A stretch of 64,000 bases of DNA, from the NCBI RefSeq assembly GCF_007859765.1, contig NZ_SIHJ01000001.1:1054767-1118766 (forward strand). The letters run 5' to 3'. Source of the stretch: Posidoniimonas corsicana (GTDB lineage Bacteria > Planctomycetota > Planctomycetia > Pirellulales > Lacipirellulaceae). The position numbers and the translations under genes were made by a program. The notes under the pieces are model-generated. The model was not told the DNA's origin. It was given only the letters and a program-made list of their open reading frames with translations, and did no database searches. Shown here piece after piece: positions 38,801 to 47,567 of this stretch. Positions within the stretch are counted from its first letter, which is position 1. The number at the start of each line of letters is the position of its first letter.

Positions 38801-39830
38801 AGCGGCCGCCGTCGAACGAGATGTTGTTCCGCAGAATGTGCTGGTTGAGCGTCTCGTCCGACGACTCGTCAAAGTGCCAGTTCACGCCCGAGTCGTAGAC
38901 CGTCGAGTTGGAGACTTCCACCCCGTAGCCATTGCCGTTGATATCGATCCCACGGACCGCGTTGTCCCACACCACAACTCGGTTCAGCACGTGGGGTCCG
39001 CTGTCCTGCCCCAGTTTGAAGCCGTTGCCGTCGCCGTTGAAGTTGTCGGTGTTGAGGTCGTTCGACTCGAGCTGCTCCACCTCGTAGAATCGCGGCAGGA
39101 TCTTGCCGTTGTCGAACGCCCACGAGTCCTCGACGAGCACGCCGCCCTGAACGCTCTGCCACATGTCCCACCCGTCGTCCGAGTTGCCCCACGCCCGGGC
39201 GCCGCGGACCACGTTTCCGGGGCCCAGGTCAGAAAACTTGATCGCGAAGCCGTCGGCGTTCTCGCCGTTGCTGGAGGGGTCGTAGTTCTCGTATGAGTCG
39301 GCGTTGAGGATCAGGTTGTTGGACGCCGAGCCGCTGAGCTGAAGCCCGGAGTCGCCGTTCCAACGGGTGACCGTCTGCTCGAACACGCCGTGGTCGGCGC
39401 CGCTCCAGATGCCGTTGTCGCGGGCGTTCTGGATGGTGAGTCCCTTGATGTGAATCCAGTCGGCGCCCCCGTCCACCTGGATGCCGCGGCCGCTGCTCGA
39501 CCCCCACGATGCGTCCATGCTGCTGAAGTCGAGCACCGGCGCCTCGCCGGGGTAGGCCCAGATTCTGACGGGGGATGACTCGGTCCCGGCATCGGATGAC
39601 CGGATGCGGAGCCGCTCGTCGAGTTGGAACTCGCCGCCGCGGACGAAGAGGGTGTCACCCGGGCTGAGCTGACTGATCGCGTGCTCGAACCCTCCCCACG
39701 GGCTGCCGACCGAACCGTTGTTCGCGTCGCTACCGCTGGGCGCGATATAGTACTCGGCGGCGATCGCGTCGTGGCAGGCGCTCCCCAACGCAAGGGCGGC
39801 CAAGATGGCGATGTATCTCCACTGCGTCAT
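35892..39830 (-). CDS. Fusion of two secreted pectate lyases (PL9-like and PL1-like), each with dockerin-like module and PEP-CTERM tail
   Basis: 1312 residues in one uninterrupted frame. Part 1 (1-515): signal peptide; right-handed beta-helix starting YYIAPSGSDANNGS; PL9 calcium site NSDDGWDMW (Asp218, Asp219, Asp222) and catalytic Lys272 in NGFKLG; dockerin-like pair at about 430-480; then a full PEP-CTERM tail APEPAAAVLVMASLAAGLLA-RSRSA (493-517). Part 2 (about 503 or 517-1312): a second signal-peptide-like stretch LPCLVLATGLLLPGAVTAQA, then PL1-type lyase starting AFPGAEGFGG, with FDVGGTI and LDHLSASWSEDE; a thrombospondin-3-like Asp repeat; an autotransporter-type beta region; a dockerin-like pair; and a final tail VPEPTTLLLG...SRRG. 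The fusion looks like the loss of an intergenic stop. Met503 could restart a separate part 2. Confidence 0.88.
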   Translation of the reverse strand: MTQWRYIAILAALALGSACHDAIAAEYYIAPSGSDANNGSVGSPWGGFEHAISQLSPGDTLFVRGGEFQLDERLRIRSSDAGTESSPVRIWAYPGEAPVLDFSSMDASWGSSSGRGIQVDGGADWIHIKGLTIQNARDNGIWSGADHGVFEQTVTRWNGDSGLQLSGSASNNLILNADSYENYDPSSNGENADGFAIKFSDLGPGNVVRGARAWGNSDDGWDMWQSVQGGVLVEDSWAFDNGKILPRFYEVEQLESNDLNTDNFNGDGNGFKLGQDSGPHVLNRVVVWDNAVRGIDINGNGYGVEVSNSTVYDSGVNWHFDESSDETLNQHILRNNISFDGGRSDVFESGVTSSFNTWNRISVQSSDFLSLDDSIARGPRQADGSLPVSDFLRLAPGSGLIDAGVDVGLPFAGAAPDLGAFETAPALAGDFNNDGVVDAGDYTAWRDSLGAADETAINNAGDGMNGVDQEDYNVWRSNFGATAPTPDANADGAPEPAAAVLVMASLAAGLLARSRSAALPCLVLATGLLLPGAVTAQAPAFPGAEGFGGTFSGAAPAGGWFADATVYHVTNLNDDGPGSFREAFQQNSSNKIVVFDVGGTIQISDNIDIKNLSNYYIAGQTAPSPVTVYGDTVQLTHSGGKENRNVVLRYMSFRKGTGDGQDSITFAGGGLGTNMILDHLSASWSEDEILSVTNNNTNVTVQYTMINDALVNNHAYGSLLRPKISSNVTMHHNLYANNASRQARFGTYEGETLTADFRNNVVYNFRDRASYTGGSSDDEQEYSDINYVGNYIVAGPGTEGSPNYAFAVDKNVDSRVYQSGNYIDPDDAPGGVPADGVLDGTDTGWAMFRVSTPVTDQTLTQMATPFNTPSVATQAAPDAYNQVRDHVGNWWWDRDAIDSRVIGNLTDFTGVPIGASAPNSGELSALLAAPQTSHPAGYDTDGDAMPDVWEVAHGLNPNLASDWNLDFDNDGYINLIELINEKGEFPAPTPIAFEGAANARYADILNWRTDDGGVTAGSYWQPSRHDTAVISSGAVVVDAVGQHAGLLQVGVASGDDASLAVTGGWLMVDERVEVGSDEGIGRLTVSPAGTLSAPLVEVGLLGAIDGEGEIEGSVLNNGYVSPGGSAGVLMVDGNFVQSFAGVLQIDIGAADSFDQLLVSGDIAAAGGLDVRLLDGYSPAAGDSYNLLDWGGVKSGGFDAVLLPELGAPLAWDLSQLESAGVLAVTSASIAGDYNGDGLVDAADYTVWRDSLGSTEDLAADGDGSGQVDAADYNVWRTNYGATAASSARSVPEPTTLLLGVCLAGVGCRSRRG

Positions 39831-40722
39831 TCGAATGCCCGTTCCCTAGACTCTTTGTCGTTCTCAATCGCCGTTCGTTCAGAATCCCAGGCCGGCTATT
39901 CCGCCACCCGGAGCCGCAAATGCAGCCCTCGGCGTTCTCGCCTCAGTTGCTGCCGGCGGCGTGCTGTCGGAGCGGAGCGCCCATCGCGTGTACCGAGTGC
40001 CGCGACAGACTCCGGCCACAGAGGTTGCGATCACCGCCTGTCTTCCGACCTCGCGAGGCTCCTGGAAAAGCGGTCCGGGATGGCTCTTCTCGTTCCCTGC
40101 GCTTGCTGACCCAAGCGGCCTCGGAACGCCGCCAAATAGGTAGTTGCAACGTGGGTCCCACCAAGCTCACCGGATTGCTTGGAGCCCCCTTATTCTAGCC
40201 ACCCCCTGCTGTCGACAGCGACGCTGAGGCGCGTCCGCCCCGCAGATTGCAACCGATCGAACGGCCACTGCGCTGGATGTCACCGGCCCACCGCCAACTT
40301 GCAAAACAATCCGGACTCTCACGCGTTACGGTTGAGTGCAATACGCGACGAGCCGCGCATCGGGTGCAACTTTGGCCGTTAAATGCCGACATCCAACAGG
40401 CTGATAGGACCCCTGCAACGCACGGCCTAGCCACATGCAACGTGTGCGTAAACAGACCCCTATATTGCAAGGCGCATTGTTCTTGGCTCCGGAACGCCCC
40501 ATTACAATGGAGTCATGCGAAACGCGCCATGGCGTCCTCAAAAGGAGGCCACAACGCCCGAGTCGCTACTTTTCGAAAGACACGATCTGATCCCTGCCGT
40601 TGCTGCGGCTGTCTGCAAGGCGAACACTGCGATCTTCTGAGGCTACCGGCCTTCATCTGCAGCGTCTCCAGAGCACCGCAGTTCGAAACGGCGCCTAATC
40701 ACCTCGTTGCGTGCCGAGATCC
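39831..40722. other. 892-base intergenic region with TGCAA cluster
   Basis: No gene recognised. It must contain the promoter of the minus-strand pectate lyase fusion and of the plus-strand DUF1559 gene. The right half holds nine TGCAA motifs, annotated separately. Confidence 0.5.
40145..40618 (+). repeat. Cluster of nine TGCAA motifs
   Basis: Plus-strand TGCAA starts at 40145, 40248, 40300, 40337, 40365, 40414, 40436, 40466 and 40614; four of them are TTGCAA, and the first is the palindrome GTTGCAAC. Four extend as TGCAAC without a preceding T-T. Fewer than one would be expected by chance per strand in this length. Confidence 0.5.
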
Positions 40723-41766
40723 ATGACCCGATTCCCACACCCACGGCCGGGTGTTGCGCCCCGCGCAGTCGCCAACCGAATGGCGTTCACTCTGGTCGAG
40801 CTGCTCGTTGTGATCGCCATCATCGGCGTGCTGATCGCGCTCCTGCTGCCTGCCGTGCAATCGGCGCGCGAGGCGGCACGACGGACGCAGTGCGTCAACA
40901 ACATGAAGCAGATTGGTCTGGCGGTGCACAACTACCACGACGTCAACAAGCACCTGCCGCCGATGCGGATCGACGACCATCAGGCGACTTGGTCAGCGCT
41001 GATACTGCCATTTATGGAAGAAGCAGCGGCGGCTGACCTTTGGGACAACGATCGAGGATGTTTCTACGACCAAACCTACGCCGCGCGCACCGCGGTTATT
41101 CAGGGCTACTACTGCCCATCAATGGGGCATACCACGGTCATCATTGACGAGATCCCACACGACAGCCAACACGGGCACGATACCCGCGGCGATGGCAGTG
41201 GATACGCGGGCTCCATATCAGATTATCGGTCAGTGTCTGGATCCACCTGCCTCATTCAAGTCGCCGGCGGTCCGACGCTCAGCCGCGGCGAGTACAATGG
41301 CAGCACCGCGCCACACGTCGATGGAGCGATGCCGCAAGCGAAGAGGCCGGTCAGGTACCGCACCGGCAGCGGCAGCAACGGTCGGCAGGTTGGTTCGTTT
41401 AAAGCACAAACGTCGTTTGCCAAGATTATCGATGGCACCAGCAAGACTCTTCTTGCAGGAGAAGTTAGCAAGTCGCTCTCCGAGGGAGTGCAGGTGTTCA
41501 ACGGCGATTCACTGCCAGGATATCCCATAGGCGAAGCCAAGCCTTTTTGCCAGGAAGGCTGCACAGAGACTGACGGCGAGAGTGGCTTTGGGGGAGGGCA
41601 CCCGGGAGTTGCGATCTTTGCGATGTGTGACGCGAGCGTTCAGACGATAAGTCGAAGCACTGACCTTAAAGTGATGGACAGAGCCGCCACGCGAGCGGGC
41701 GATGATCCCTACGACTTCGATGGCACGGCGCCTACATGCCAAGCGACCATATCCAATCCGTTCTAG
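40723..41766 (+). CDS. DUF1559 pilin-like protein, DA variant
   Basis: 347 residues from ATG 40723; a GTG 12 nt upstream is possible. Prepilin helix [20 protein letters not shown] with Glu at +5, followed by [21 protein letters not shown]-terminal motif is H-x9-DA ([15 protein letters not shown]) instead of H-x9-DG. The protein has a long basic N-terminal leader before the cleavage site. Base composition is slightly less GC-rich than neighbours. Preceded by the TGCAA-motif cluster. Presumed exported pilin-like surface component. Confidence 0.88.
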   Translation: MTRFPHPRPGVAPRAVANRMAFTLVELLVVIAIIGVLIALLLPAVQSAREAARRTQCVNNMKQIGLAVHNYHDVNKHLPPMRIDDHQATWSALILPFMEEAAAADLWDNDRGCFYDQTYAARTAVIQGYYCPSMGHTTVIIDEIPHDSQHGHDTRGDGSGYAGSISDYRSVSGSTCLIQVAGGPTLSRGEYNGSTAPHVDGAMPQAKRPVRYRTGSGSNGRQVGSFKAQTSFAKIIDGTSKTLLAGEVSKSLSEGVQVFNGDSLPGYPIGEAKPFCQEGCTETDGESGFGGGHPGVAIFAMCDASVQTISRSTDLKVMDRAATRAGDDPYDFDGTAPTCQATISNPF

Positions 41767-41963
41767 AATCACCCACTCATCCAAAGTCTCTGCTGCCTAC
41801 GCTGCGGCGTTTCCCACCAGCCTGGATGTTCTTGTTGGGATCTCCTACGCATGGCAATGAATCGAGAGAGTTGAGCGACTCTTGCTGCACGCCCTGCTCT
41901 ACGCTGTCACCCATCTCATAGCAGCGACGCACCGTAAACACGCAACTCTGATTCTTATCTATT

Positions 41964-41969
41964 AGGGAG
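41964..41969 (+). promoter_or_regulatory. Ribosome-binding site for the 41977 gene
   Basis: AGGGAG placed 7 nt before the ATG at 41977; one of few clear Shine-Dalgarno sites in the window, and it fixes the start. Confidence 0.7.
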
Positions 41970-41976
41970 ATCTCTT

Positions 41977-43695
41977 ATGCTTTGTCGGCTCTCTGTTCTC
42001 ACCGCGGCATTCGCCGCGCTGGCTGCTCCGGCGTCCGCCGCAGTCAACTTTGTTGGCGTCCCCAGTTCGGCGGCAAGCGGCGACTACAATGCGGACGGCG
42101 TCGTGGACGCGGCAGACTACACCGTCTGGAGGGACAACCTCGGCGGTGGCGCCGCGCTGCCGAATGACGGCGGGCTTGGCGCCCCTATCGGCCAAGGCCA
42201 CTACGACCTTTGGCAATCCAATTACGGCAGCACGGGCGGCGGCGGCAATACGTTTGCCTTCGAGGATCCGGCCAACTGGGACGCCAACGAGTACGATCCC
42301 GTCCCGGTCGCGGGACCAGAAACGGAGCCGCCGGGCCCGGACAGCATCTGGTTCGCCGAAGGTAACTCGGAGGACGTGGTGCTTGTTCTCAATGACGAAC
42401 GAAGCGGCGAGAACGGCACGCTGGCAATGGGCACCTTCGCCTTCGGCGGCGACAACTCTGCGGACGCTAACGCCAACTTCACCCTTGTGCTCAACGCAAG
42501 CGTCACCCTCAACTCGCAGGAACGCGACGGCACGACTGGCGAACCGCGGGAGATGGGCGTTCGCCCAATCCGGCTGGGCCGCGAGAACGTCAACCCGCTG
42601 GGCACATTAGCGGGCGGAACCACCGAAACCGCTCCCTGGGGGATTCTCCTCCACCAAGCCGGCACACTCAAGTACGCCGACGGCGTAAGCGGAAGCATTG
42701 ACATGTCGCGCGACAAGCCGAACTCCGCGGGCGCCATCTACGAGATCAGCGGAAACGCGGTGCTCGAGCTGTCTGGTTCGGTTCGCTTTGGTGACCGAGA
42801 CAACGGCGGATCGCGCACAACGCCCGGCGGCATCTTCCGCGTGCGAGGTTCGAACGCCGCGCTCGATGTCGAGGACTACATCAACGAGAGCCGCCTGGGC
42901 CTGTGGGACCACGACAACGACGTGACCACCGACAACCCCAATGGCGTGACAAAGATGAACCTCGGCAAGTTTGTCACCGAGTTCGTGCTAGATGGAAACG
43001 GCGCATCTCCGATCTCGGTGCGGGACGAGTTGCGTCTCGGCCGGTCCGAGGTTCTCGACGGAAACACCGAGATCGGGTACGCGTTTCTGAGGTTGAAGCT
43101 TTCCGAACCCACCGCCGCGGGCACGGGGGCCGTTGGGTCCGGCGATGAGATTGTCCTCTTCCGGGCCGACCGACTCTCATCTGCGATCGATCTAGGGAAT
43201 CCAGAGAACGAGATCGAGCAGGGGCGTTTCTTTGACCCGGATCGCGCGGGACTCAACTCCAGCGGCACATCGATGCTACCCCACGCCGGGATGTGGGAAG
43301 GCGGGACGGTTCTCGCCGACTACGCCGGCGCCCAGTACGCCTGGACGATCAACTACTTCGACTCCTCCGACGACGGCGAGCTAGTCGACGCGGTGACGCT
43401 GAGCAATCTTGTGGTCACCGGAACTCCCGGCGACCTGTCGATGAACGGATCGCTTGGAGCCGAGGACCGTCAGCTGCTTGTCGACGCGATCGCGGCGCCG
43501 CCACAGATCGCGATTGCCACGGCTCAGAACCTGTTCGACTTGAACGCCGACGAGGTCGTGGACTCGCTTGACCTCGCCGTCTTCGACACGCACTTCCCGC
43601 TGTCGTCGCTGGCGGCCGGGCAGGCTCCCGAACCGACAAGCCTGGCGATCGCCGCCCTCGCGGCCGTGGGCGTCGCCTCGCGGCGTCGTCGGTAG
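41977..43695 (+). CDS. Secreted PEP-CTERM protein with N-terminal dockerin-like module
   Basis: 572 residues. Signal peptide (LSVLTAAFAALAAPASA), then an unusual N-terminal placement of the dockerin-like pair (GDYNADGVVDAADYTVWRD at about 35-53 and HYDLWQSNYGS), a beta-rich body without a recognised catalytic domain, a second Asp-rich stretch near 500-545 (FDLNADEVVDSLDLAVFD), and the tail APEPTSLAIAALAAVGVAS-RRRR. The usual position for the module is just before the PEP tail, so this gene has copies at both ends. Function unknown; probably surface-associated. A strong terminator follows. Confidence 0.8.
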   Translation: MLCRLSVLTAAFAALAAPASAAVNFVGVPSSAASGDYNADGVVDAADYTVWRDNLGGGAALPNDGGLGAPIGQGHYDLWQSNYGSTGGGGNTFAFEDPANWDANEYDPVPVAGPETEPPGPDSIWFAEGNSEDVVLVLNDERSGENGTLAMGTFAFGGDNSADANANFTLVLNASVTLNSQERDGTTGEPREMGVRPIRLGRENVNPLGTLAGGTTETAPWGILLHQAGTLKYADGVSGSIDMSRDKPNSAGAIYEISGNAVLELSGSVRFGDRDNGGSRTTPGGIFRVRGSNAALDVEDYINESRLGLWDHDNDVTTDNPNGVTKMNLGKFVTEFVLDGNGASPISVRDELRLGRSEVLDGNTEIGYAFLRLKLSEPTAAGTGAVGSGDEIVLFRADRLSSAIDLGNPENEIEQGRFFDPDRAGLNSSGTSMLPHAGMWEGGTVLADYAGAQYAWTINYFDSSDDGELVDAVTLSNLVVTGTPGDLSMNGSLGAEDRQLLVDAIAAPPQIAIATAQNLFDLNADEVVDSLDLAVFDTHFPLSSLAAGQAPEPTSLAIAALAAVGVASRRRR

Positions 43696-43723
43696 ATAGT
43701 CGGGCATCGGGCGTTTCTTCCAA

Positions 43724-43787
43724 CGGCGACACACGCGGCGTAACCCCAGGGGCAGCCAGGGGGAGCCGCGTGTGGAGCCGTTTTCTT
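43724..43787 (+). terminator. Rho-independent terminator with extended stem
   Basis: CGGC-GA-CACACGCGGC (43724-43739) pairs with GCCGCGTGTG-GA-GCCG (43765-43780), giving a 10-base and a 4-base stem around an internal GA/GA loop, then TTTTCTT. The 25-base apical loop is longer than usual. Confidence 0.75.
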
Positions 43788-43847
43788 ATGCGCGCAGCAT
43801 GCGATCCAAGCTTCCAGTTGACTCCTCGGTCGGCTTGAACGGATGCG

Positions 43848-43876
43848 TCGACTCGGCGGTTCCTCGCAGGTATAAT
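43848..43876 (+). promoter_or_regulatory. Promoter for the CotH/lamin-tail gene
   Basis: Perfect -10 TATAAT at 43871-43876, with TCGACT (4 of 6 to TTGACA) at 43848-43853 and a 17-base spacer. Start of transcription about 90 nt before the ATG at 43976; this argues against the in-frame start at 43772. Confidence 0.6.
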
Positions 43877-43975
43877 AGTGGGATTCTCGGCGCGTTGATC
43901 CGCGCCCGGTGGGCGGCTCGACCGGAACCGGCCGCCCGCTCCCTCCTCCAAAGCGACGCCCACTCGAGCCCCCGT

Positions 43976-46900
43976 ATGCCAAGCCTTCCCTCTCGCGGCG
44001 GCAGACGCCGACTGCACCTCCAGCGGTTGGAGCCGCGCTGCGTGCTGGACGCCGCGTCGCTCAGGATCACAGAGGTGATGGCTTCCAACGACGATACCCT
44101 GGTCGACTTCCAGGGCGACTCGTCCGACTGGTTGGAGATCTATAACCCGAGCAGCGCCGCCGTCGACCTGGCGGGCATGTACCTGACCGACGACAGCGAC
44201 GAGCTGACCAAGTGGCGGTTCCCCGCCGGGGTGTCGATCGATCCGGGCGGCTTCCTGCTGGTGTTCGCGTCCGATAAGAACACCGTCACGCCGGGCGGCG
44301 AGGTGCACACCAGCTTCAGGCTTTCCGCCGGCGGAGAGTACGTGGGGCTCGTCGGCGCCGATGGTCAGACTGTGGTCGATGCGTACTCGCCTGAGTTCCC
44401 GGAACAGTTCGAGGATATCTCCTACGGCCTGGCCATGACGACCACTTCGACCACCCTGGTCGCGGAGGGCGTCACCGCGCGGGCCTGGCGGCCGACCAGC
44501 GGCGTCTACGACGCGACCTGGACCGATGTCGGCTTCGACGACTCGGTGTTCGACATCGTCGGCCCGTCGGGATTCGGCTACGAGGAGTCGAGCGGCTTCC
44601 CCAACTTCAACGGCCAGTTCAACACGGCCGTCCCGCCCGGCACGACGTCGCTGTACGTGCGGTACGATTTCAACCTTGAGTCGCTTGCCGACATCAGCGG
44701 CCTGACGCTCCGCATGAAGTACGACGACGGCTTCGTTGCGTACCTCAATGGCCAACAGATCGAGTCCGTCAACGCCCGCGCCTCCAACGCCTGGAACTCG
44801 ACCGCCTTCACCGGCCACGACGACTTCGACGCCATTTCGTTCGAGCCGTTTGACGTGTCCGACCATGCGTCGTTGCTCCAGGCGGGCCCCAACGTGCTGG
44901 CCATCCACGCGCTGAACTTCTCGTCAAACAGCTCCGACTTCCTGGTCGTTCCAGAGCTCGTGGCGACGCGCGCCTCGATCGTCGAACCGGAGGAGGTCGG
45001 GTACTTCGAGAACGCCACCCCCGGCGGCCCGAACGGGGGGACGTTCGCCGGGTTCGCCGACGAGCCGACATTCAGCGTGCCGCACGGCTTCTACGAAGCC
45101 CCCCAGAGCGTAGCGATCTCAACGAGCACGGCGGGCGCGGTGATCGTTTTCACGACCGACGGGTCCACGCCCGCCGTCGACGACACCCTGACACCAGTGA
45201 ACGGACAACTCTACACCGGGCCGATCGCGGTCACCGGGACAACAACCCTCCGCGCCACGGCCTTCAAGCAAGACTTCAAGCCCTCATTTGTCCGGGCGTC
45301 GACCTACCTGTTCCTGGATGACGTGATCCAGCAATCGCCATCGGGGCAGACGCCGGCGGGTTGGGCGCCCAGCGGCACGAACGGCCAGGAGCTCAACTAT
45401 GGGATCGACCCGGACATCCTCTCGCTGTATGGCGAGCGGGCGGTGAAGGACTCGCTGGCGGCGCTGCCGGCCATCTCGCTCACGACCGACCTCGAGAACC
45501 TGTTTGACCCGCAAACCGGCATCTACGTCAACGCCCTCAACCGCGGCCGCGAATGGGAGCGGGCCGCGTCGGTCGAGCTGATCCACCCGGACGGCACGGA
45601 AGGGTTCTCAACCAACGCCGGGCTGCGGATCCGCGGCGGCTACCACCGCAACGACTTCAACCCGAAGCACGCTTTCCGCCTGTACTTCCGCGACGAGTAC
45701 GGGGACGGCCTGCTGGACTACCAGCTGTTCGACGAGGCCGACGCCACTCGGTTCGATGTGCTGGACCTCCGCACCGCCCAGAACTACTCGTGGGCCGCAT
45801 GGGGCAACACGATCAACGGGTTGCAGAACTCTTACCTGCGTGAGGTCTTCGCTCGGGACACCCAGGCCGACATGGGGCAGCCGCACACACGCAGCAACTA
45901 CTACCACCTGTACGTCGACGGGCAGTACTACGGCGTGTACATGACGCAGGAGCGGATCCAGGAGCACTTCGGCGAGAGCTACTTCGGCGGCGACGAGTCG
46001 GACTACGATGTCGTGAAGTCCGATCCGTTCGAGTCCGGCGGGACCGAGATCGCTGACGGCACGGACGTCGCGTGGCGTGAGCTCTTTGAGCTCGCGCAGG
46101 ACCTCGCCGACAACCCGGGTGGCGACGCAGACAACTTCTGGGCCATGCAGGGCCTGAACCCCGACGGCACGCGGAACGACGAGCTGGAGGTGCTGCTGGA
46201 TGTCGACAACCTGATCGACTACATGATGATCATCATCTACACCGGCGGGCACGACACAGGCATCTCGGCATTCTTCGGGAACCAGCGTGCCAACAACTGG
46301 TTCGGCATCCGCAACCGCGAGGCGGGCGACATGGGGTTCCAGTTCTTCCTGCACGATAACGAGCACTCTCTGGGGGCCGGCGAGTTGGTGGGGGTCGTCC
46401 ACGGCACGGAGGACATCGACCGCACCGGGCCGTTCTACAGCAACCTGGACGACGAGTTCGAGTTCTTCAACCCGGTCTTCCTGCATCAGGACCTGCTGAT
46501 CCACCCCGAGTACAAGCAGATGTTCGTCGACCGGGTGTACGAGTTGATGTTCAACGACGGCCCGCTGACCGCATCGGCGAGCATCGCTCGGATGACGGAG
46601 CGCGCAGGGCAAGTGGGCCCCGCAATCATCGCCGAGTCCGCCCGCTGGGGCGACTCCAAGCGGGCGACGCCGTACGACAAGGCGGACTGGGACGCCGAAG
46701 TCGCCTGGCTGCTCAACTCGTACTTCCCGGGCCGTGGAAACACCGTCCTGCAGCAGCTCCGCGCCGATGGCCTGTACACAAGTTTCTCGACGCCCGCGTT
46801 CAGCCAACACGGGGGCGTGGTCCCCAGCGGCTACGAGCTAGGAATCGCGACGCGGGGCGGCACAATCTACTACAGCACCGACGGCCATACCGACCCCCGC

Positions 46901-47560
46901 GAGATCGGTGGCGGGATTAGCTCTTCGTCTGAAGTGCAACCGTACGCTGGCGCCATCGTGCTGACCGAAGGCACCGAGGTCTGGACGCGCATGCTCACCA
47001 CCAACGGCGACTGGTCGGCGTTAGTGAAGGCGTCATTCACCATCGGCGCCCTGCCGGGCGACTACGACGCCAGCGGCCTGGTCGATCAGCAGGACTACAG
47101 CGTGTGGCGGAGCACCTACGGGTCCACGACCGATCTCCGCGCCGACGGGAACGGCGACGGCCGCGTCGACGCCGCCGACTATACCGTCTGGCGGGACAAC
47201 CTAGGCACGTCATCAGGGCTGGATGCGGGGCCCTCTGTGAGCGCAGGCATCACCGCGGCCCCGGCTCCGACTGAGGACCCTTCTACAGGCGAGCGAGCAG
47301 CCCCCACCGCCGCCGCGTGGCTCTTGGCGCCTGCGGCCACCACCAACAGCGAGGCAGACGCTCCAACGCCGCAGCCTTCCGCACTCTCCCAAAGCGATCT
47401 ACCGGACGACCCGTTGTTGTTGCTCGCGCTCGACAGGGTGGAGCGTACATCGGTGACGGGGCCAGTCGATTCGACTCTCGTCGAATCCGCTGCGTCAAAG
47501 GAAGGCGAGGCGTCCGCATCGCTCGACGAGGGGCTCGACGTCAATCTCGAAGCCCTCTAG
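43976..47560 (+). CDS. Large surface protein: lamin-tail, chitobiase C-terminal-like and CotH kinase domains
   Basis: 1194 residues from ATG 43976, downstream of the promoter and directly before the planctomycete surface-targeting motif LQRLEPRCVLDA (PF07595-like). Lamin-tail domain at about 24-130 (DWLEIYNPSSAAVDLAGMYL), jelly-roll region to 330, chitobiase C-terminal-like domain at about 375-450 (TTDGSTPAVDD), then a CotH kinase-fold domain at about 500-910 with YYGVYMTQERIQEHF and FFLHDNEHSLG. The dockerin-like pair is at about 1025-1080 (GNGDGRVDAADYTVWRD). It has no PEP-CTERM tail, so export or anchoring differs from its neighbours. CotH proteins phosphorylate partner coat proteins in Bacillus; in planctomycetes the role is unknown. 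Confidence 0.85.
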   Translation: MPSLPSRGGRRRLHLQRLEPRCVLDAASLRITEVMASNDDTLVDFQGDSSDWLEIYNPSSAAVDLAGMYLTDDSDELTKWRFPAGVSIDPGGFLLVFASDKNTVTPGGEVHTSFRLSAGGEYVGLVGADGQTVVDAYSPEFPEQFEDISYGLAMTTTSTTLVAEGVTARAWRPTSGVYDATWTDVGFDDSVFDIVGPSGFGYEESSGFPNFNGQFNTAVPPGTTSLYVRYDFNLESLADISGLTLRMKYDDGFVAYLNGQQIESVNARASNAWNSTAFTGHDDFDAISFEPFDVSDHASLLQAGPNVLAIHALNFSSNSSDFLVVPELVATRASIVEPEEVGYFENATPGGPNGGTFAGFADEPTFSVPHGFYEAPQSVAISTSTAGAVIVFTTDGSTPAVDDTLTPVNGQLYTGPIAVTGTTTLRATAFKQDFKPSFVRASTYLFLDDVIQQSPSGQTPAGWAPSGTNGQELNYGIDPDILSLYGERAVKDSLAALPAISLTTDLENLFDPQTGIYVNALNRGREWERAASVELIHPDGTEGFSTNAGLRIRGGYHRNDFNPKHAFRLYFRDEYGDGLLDYQLFDEADATRFDVLDLRTAQNYSWAAWGNTINGLQNSYLREVFARDTQADMGQPHTRSNYYHLYVDGQYYGVYMTQERIQEHFGESYFGGDESDYDVVKSDPFESGGTEIADGTDVAWRELFELAQDLADNPGGDADNFWAMQGLNPDGTRNDELEVLLDVDNLIDYMMIIIYTGGHDTGISAFFGNQRANNWFGIRNREAGDMGFQFFLHDNEHSLGAGELVGVVHGTEDIDRTGPFYSNLDDEFEFFNPVFLHQDLLIHPEYKQMFVDRVYELMFNDGPLTASASIARMTERAGQVGPAIIAESARWGDSKRATPYDKADWDAEVAWLLNSYFPGRGNTVLQQLRADGLYTSFSTPAFSQHGGVVPSGYELGIATRGGTIYYSTDGHTDPREIGGGISSSSEVQPYAGAIVLTEGTEVWTRMLTTNGDWSALVKASFTIGALPGDYDASGLVDQQDYSVWRSTYGSTTDLRADGNGDGRVDAADYTVWRDNLGTSSGLDAGPSVSAGITAAPAPTEDPSTGERAAPTAAAWLLAPAATTNSEADAPTPQPSALSQSDLPDDPLLLLALDRVERTSVTGPVDSTLVESAASKEGEASASLDEGLDVNLEAL

Positions 47561-47567
47561 GGGCACC

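Noticed and set aside
43772-43975. N-terminal extension of the CotH-domain protein
   Set aside because: It runs through the terminator of the upstream gene and the TATAAT promoter. The signal and targeting motif begin at 43976.
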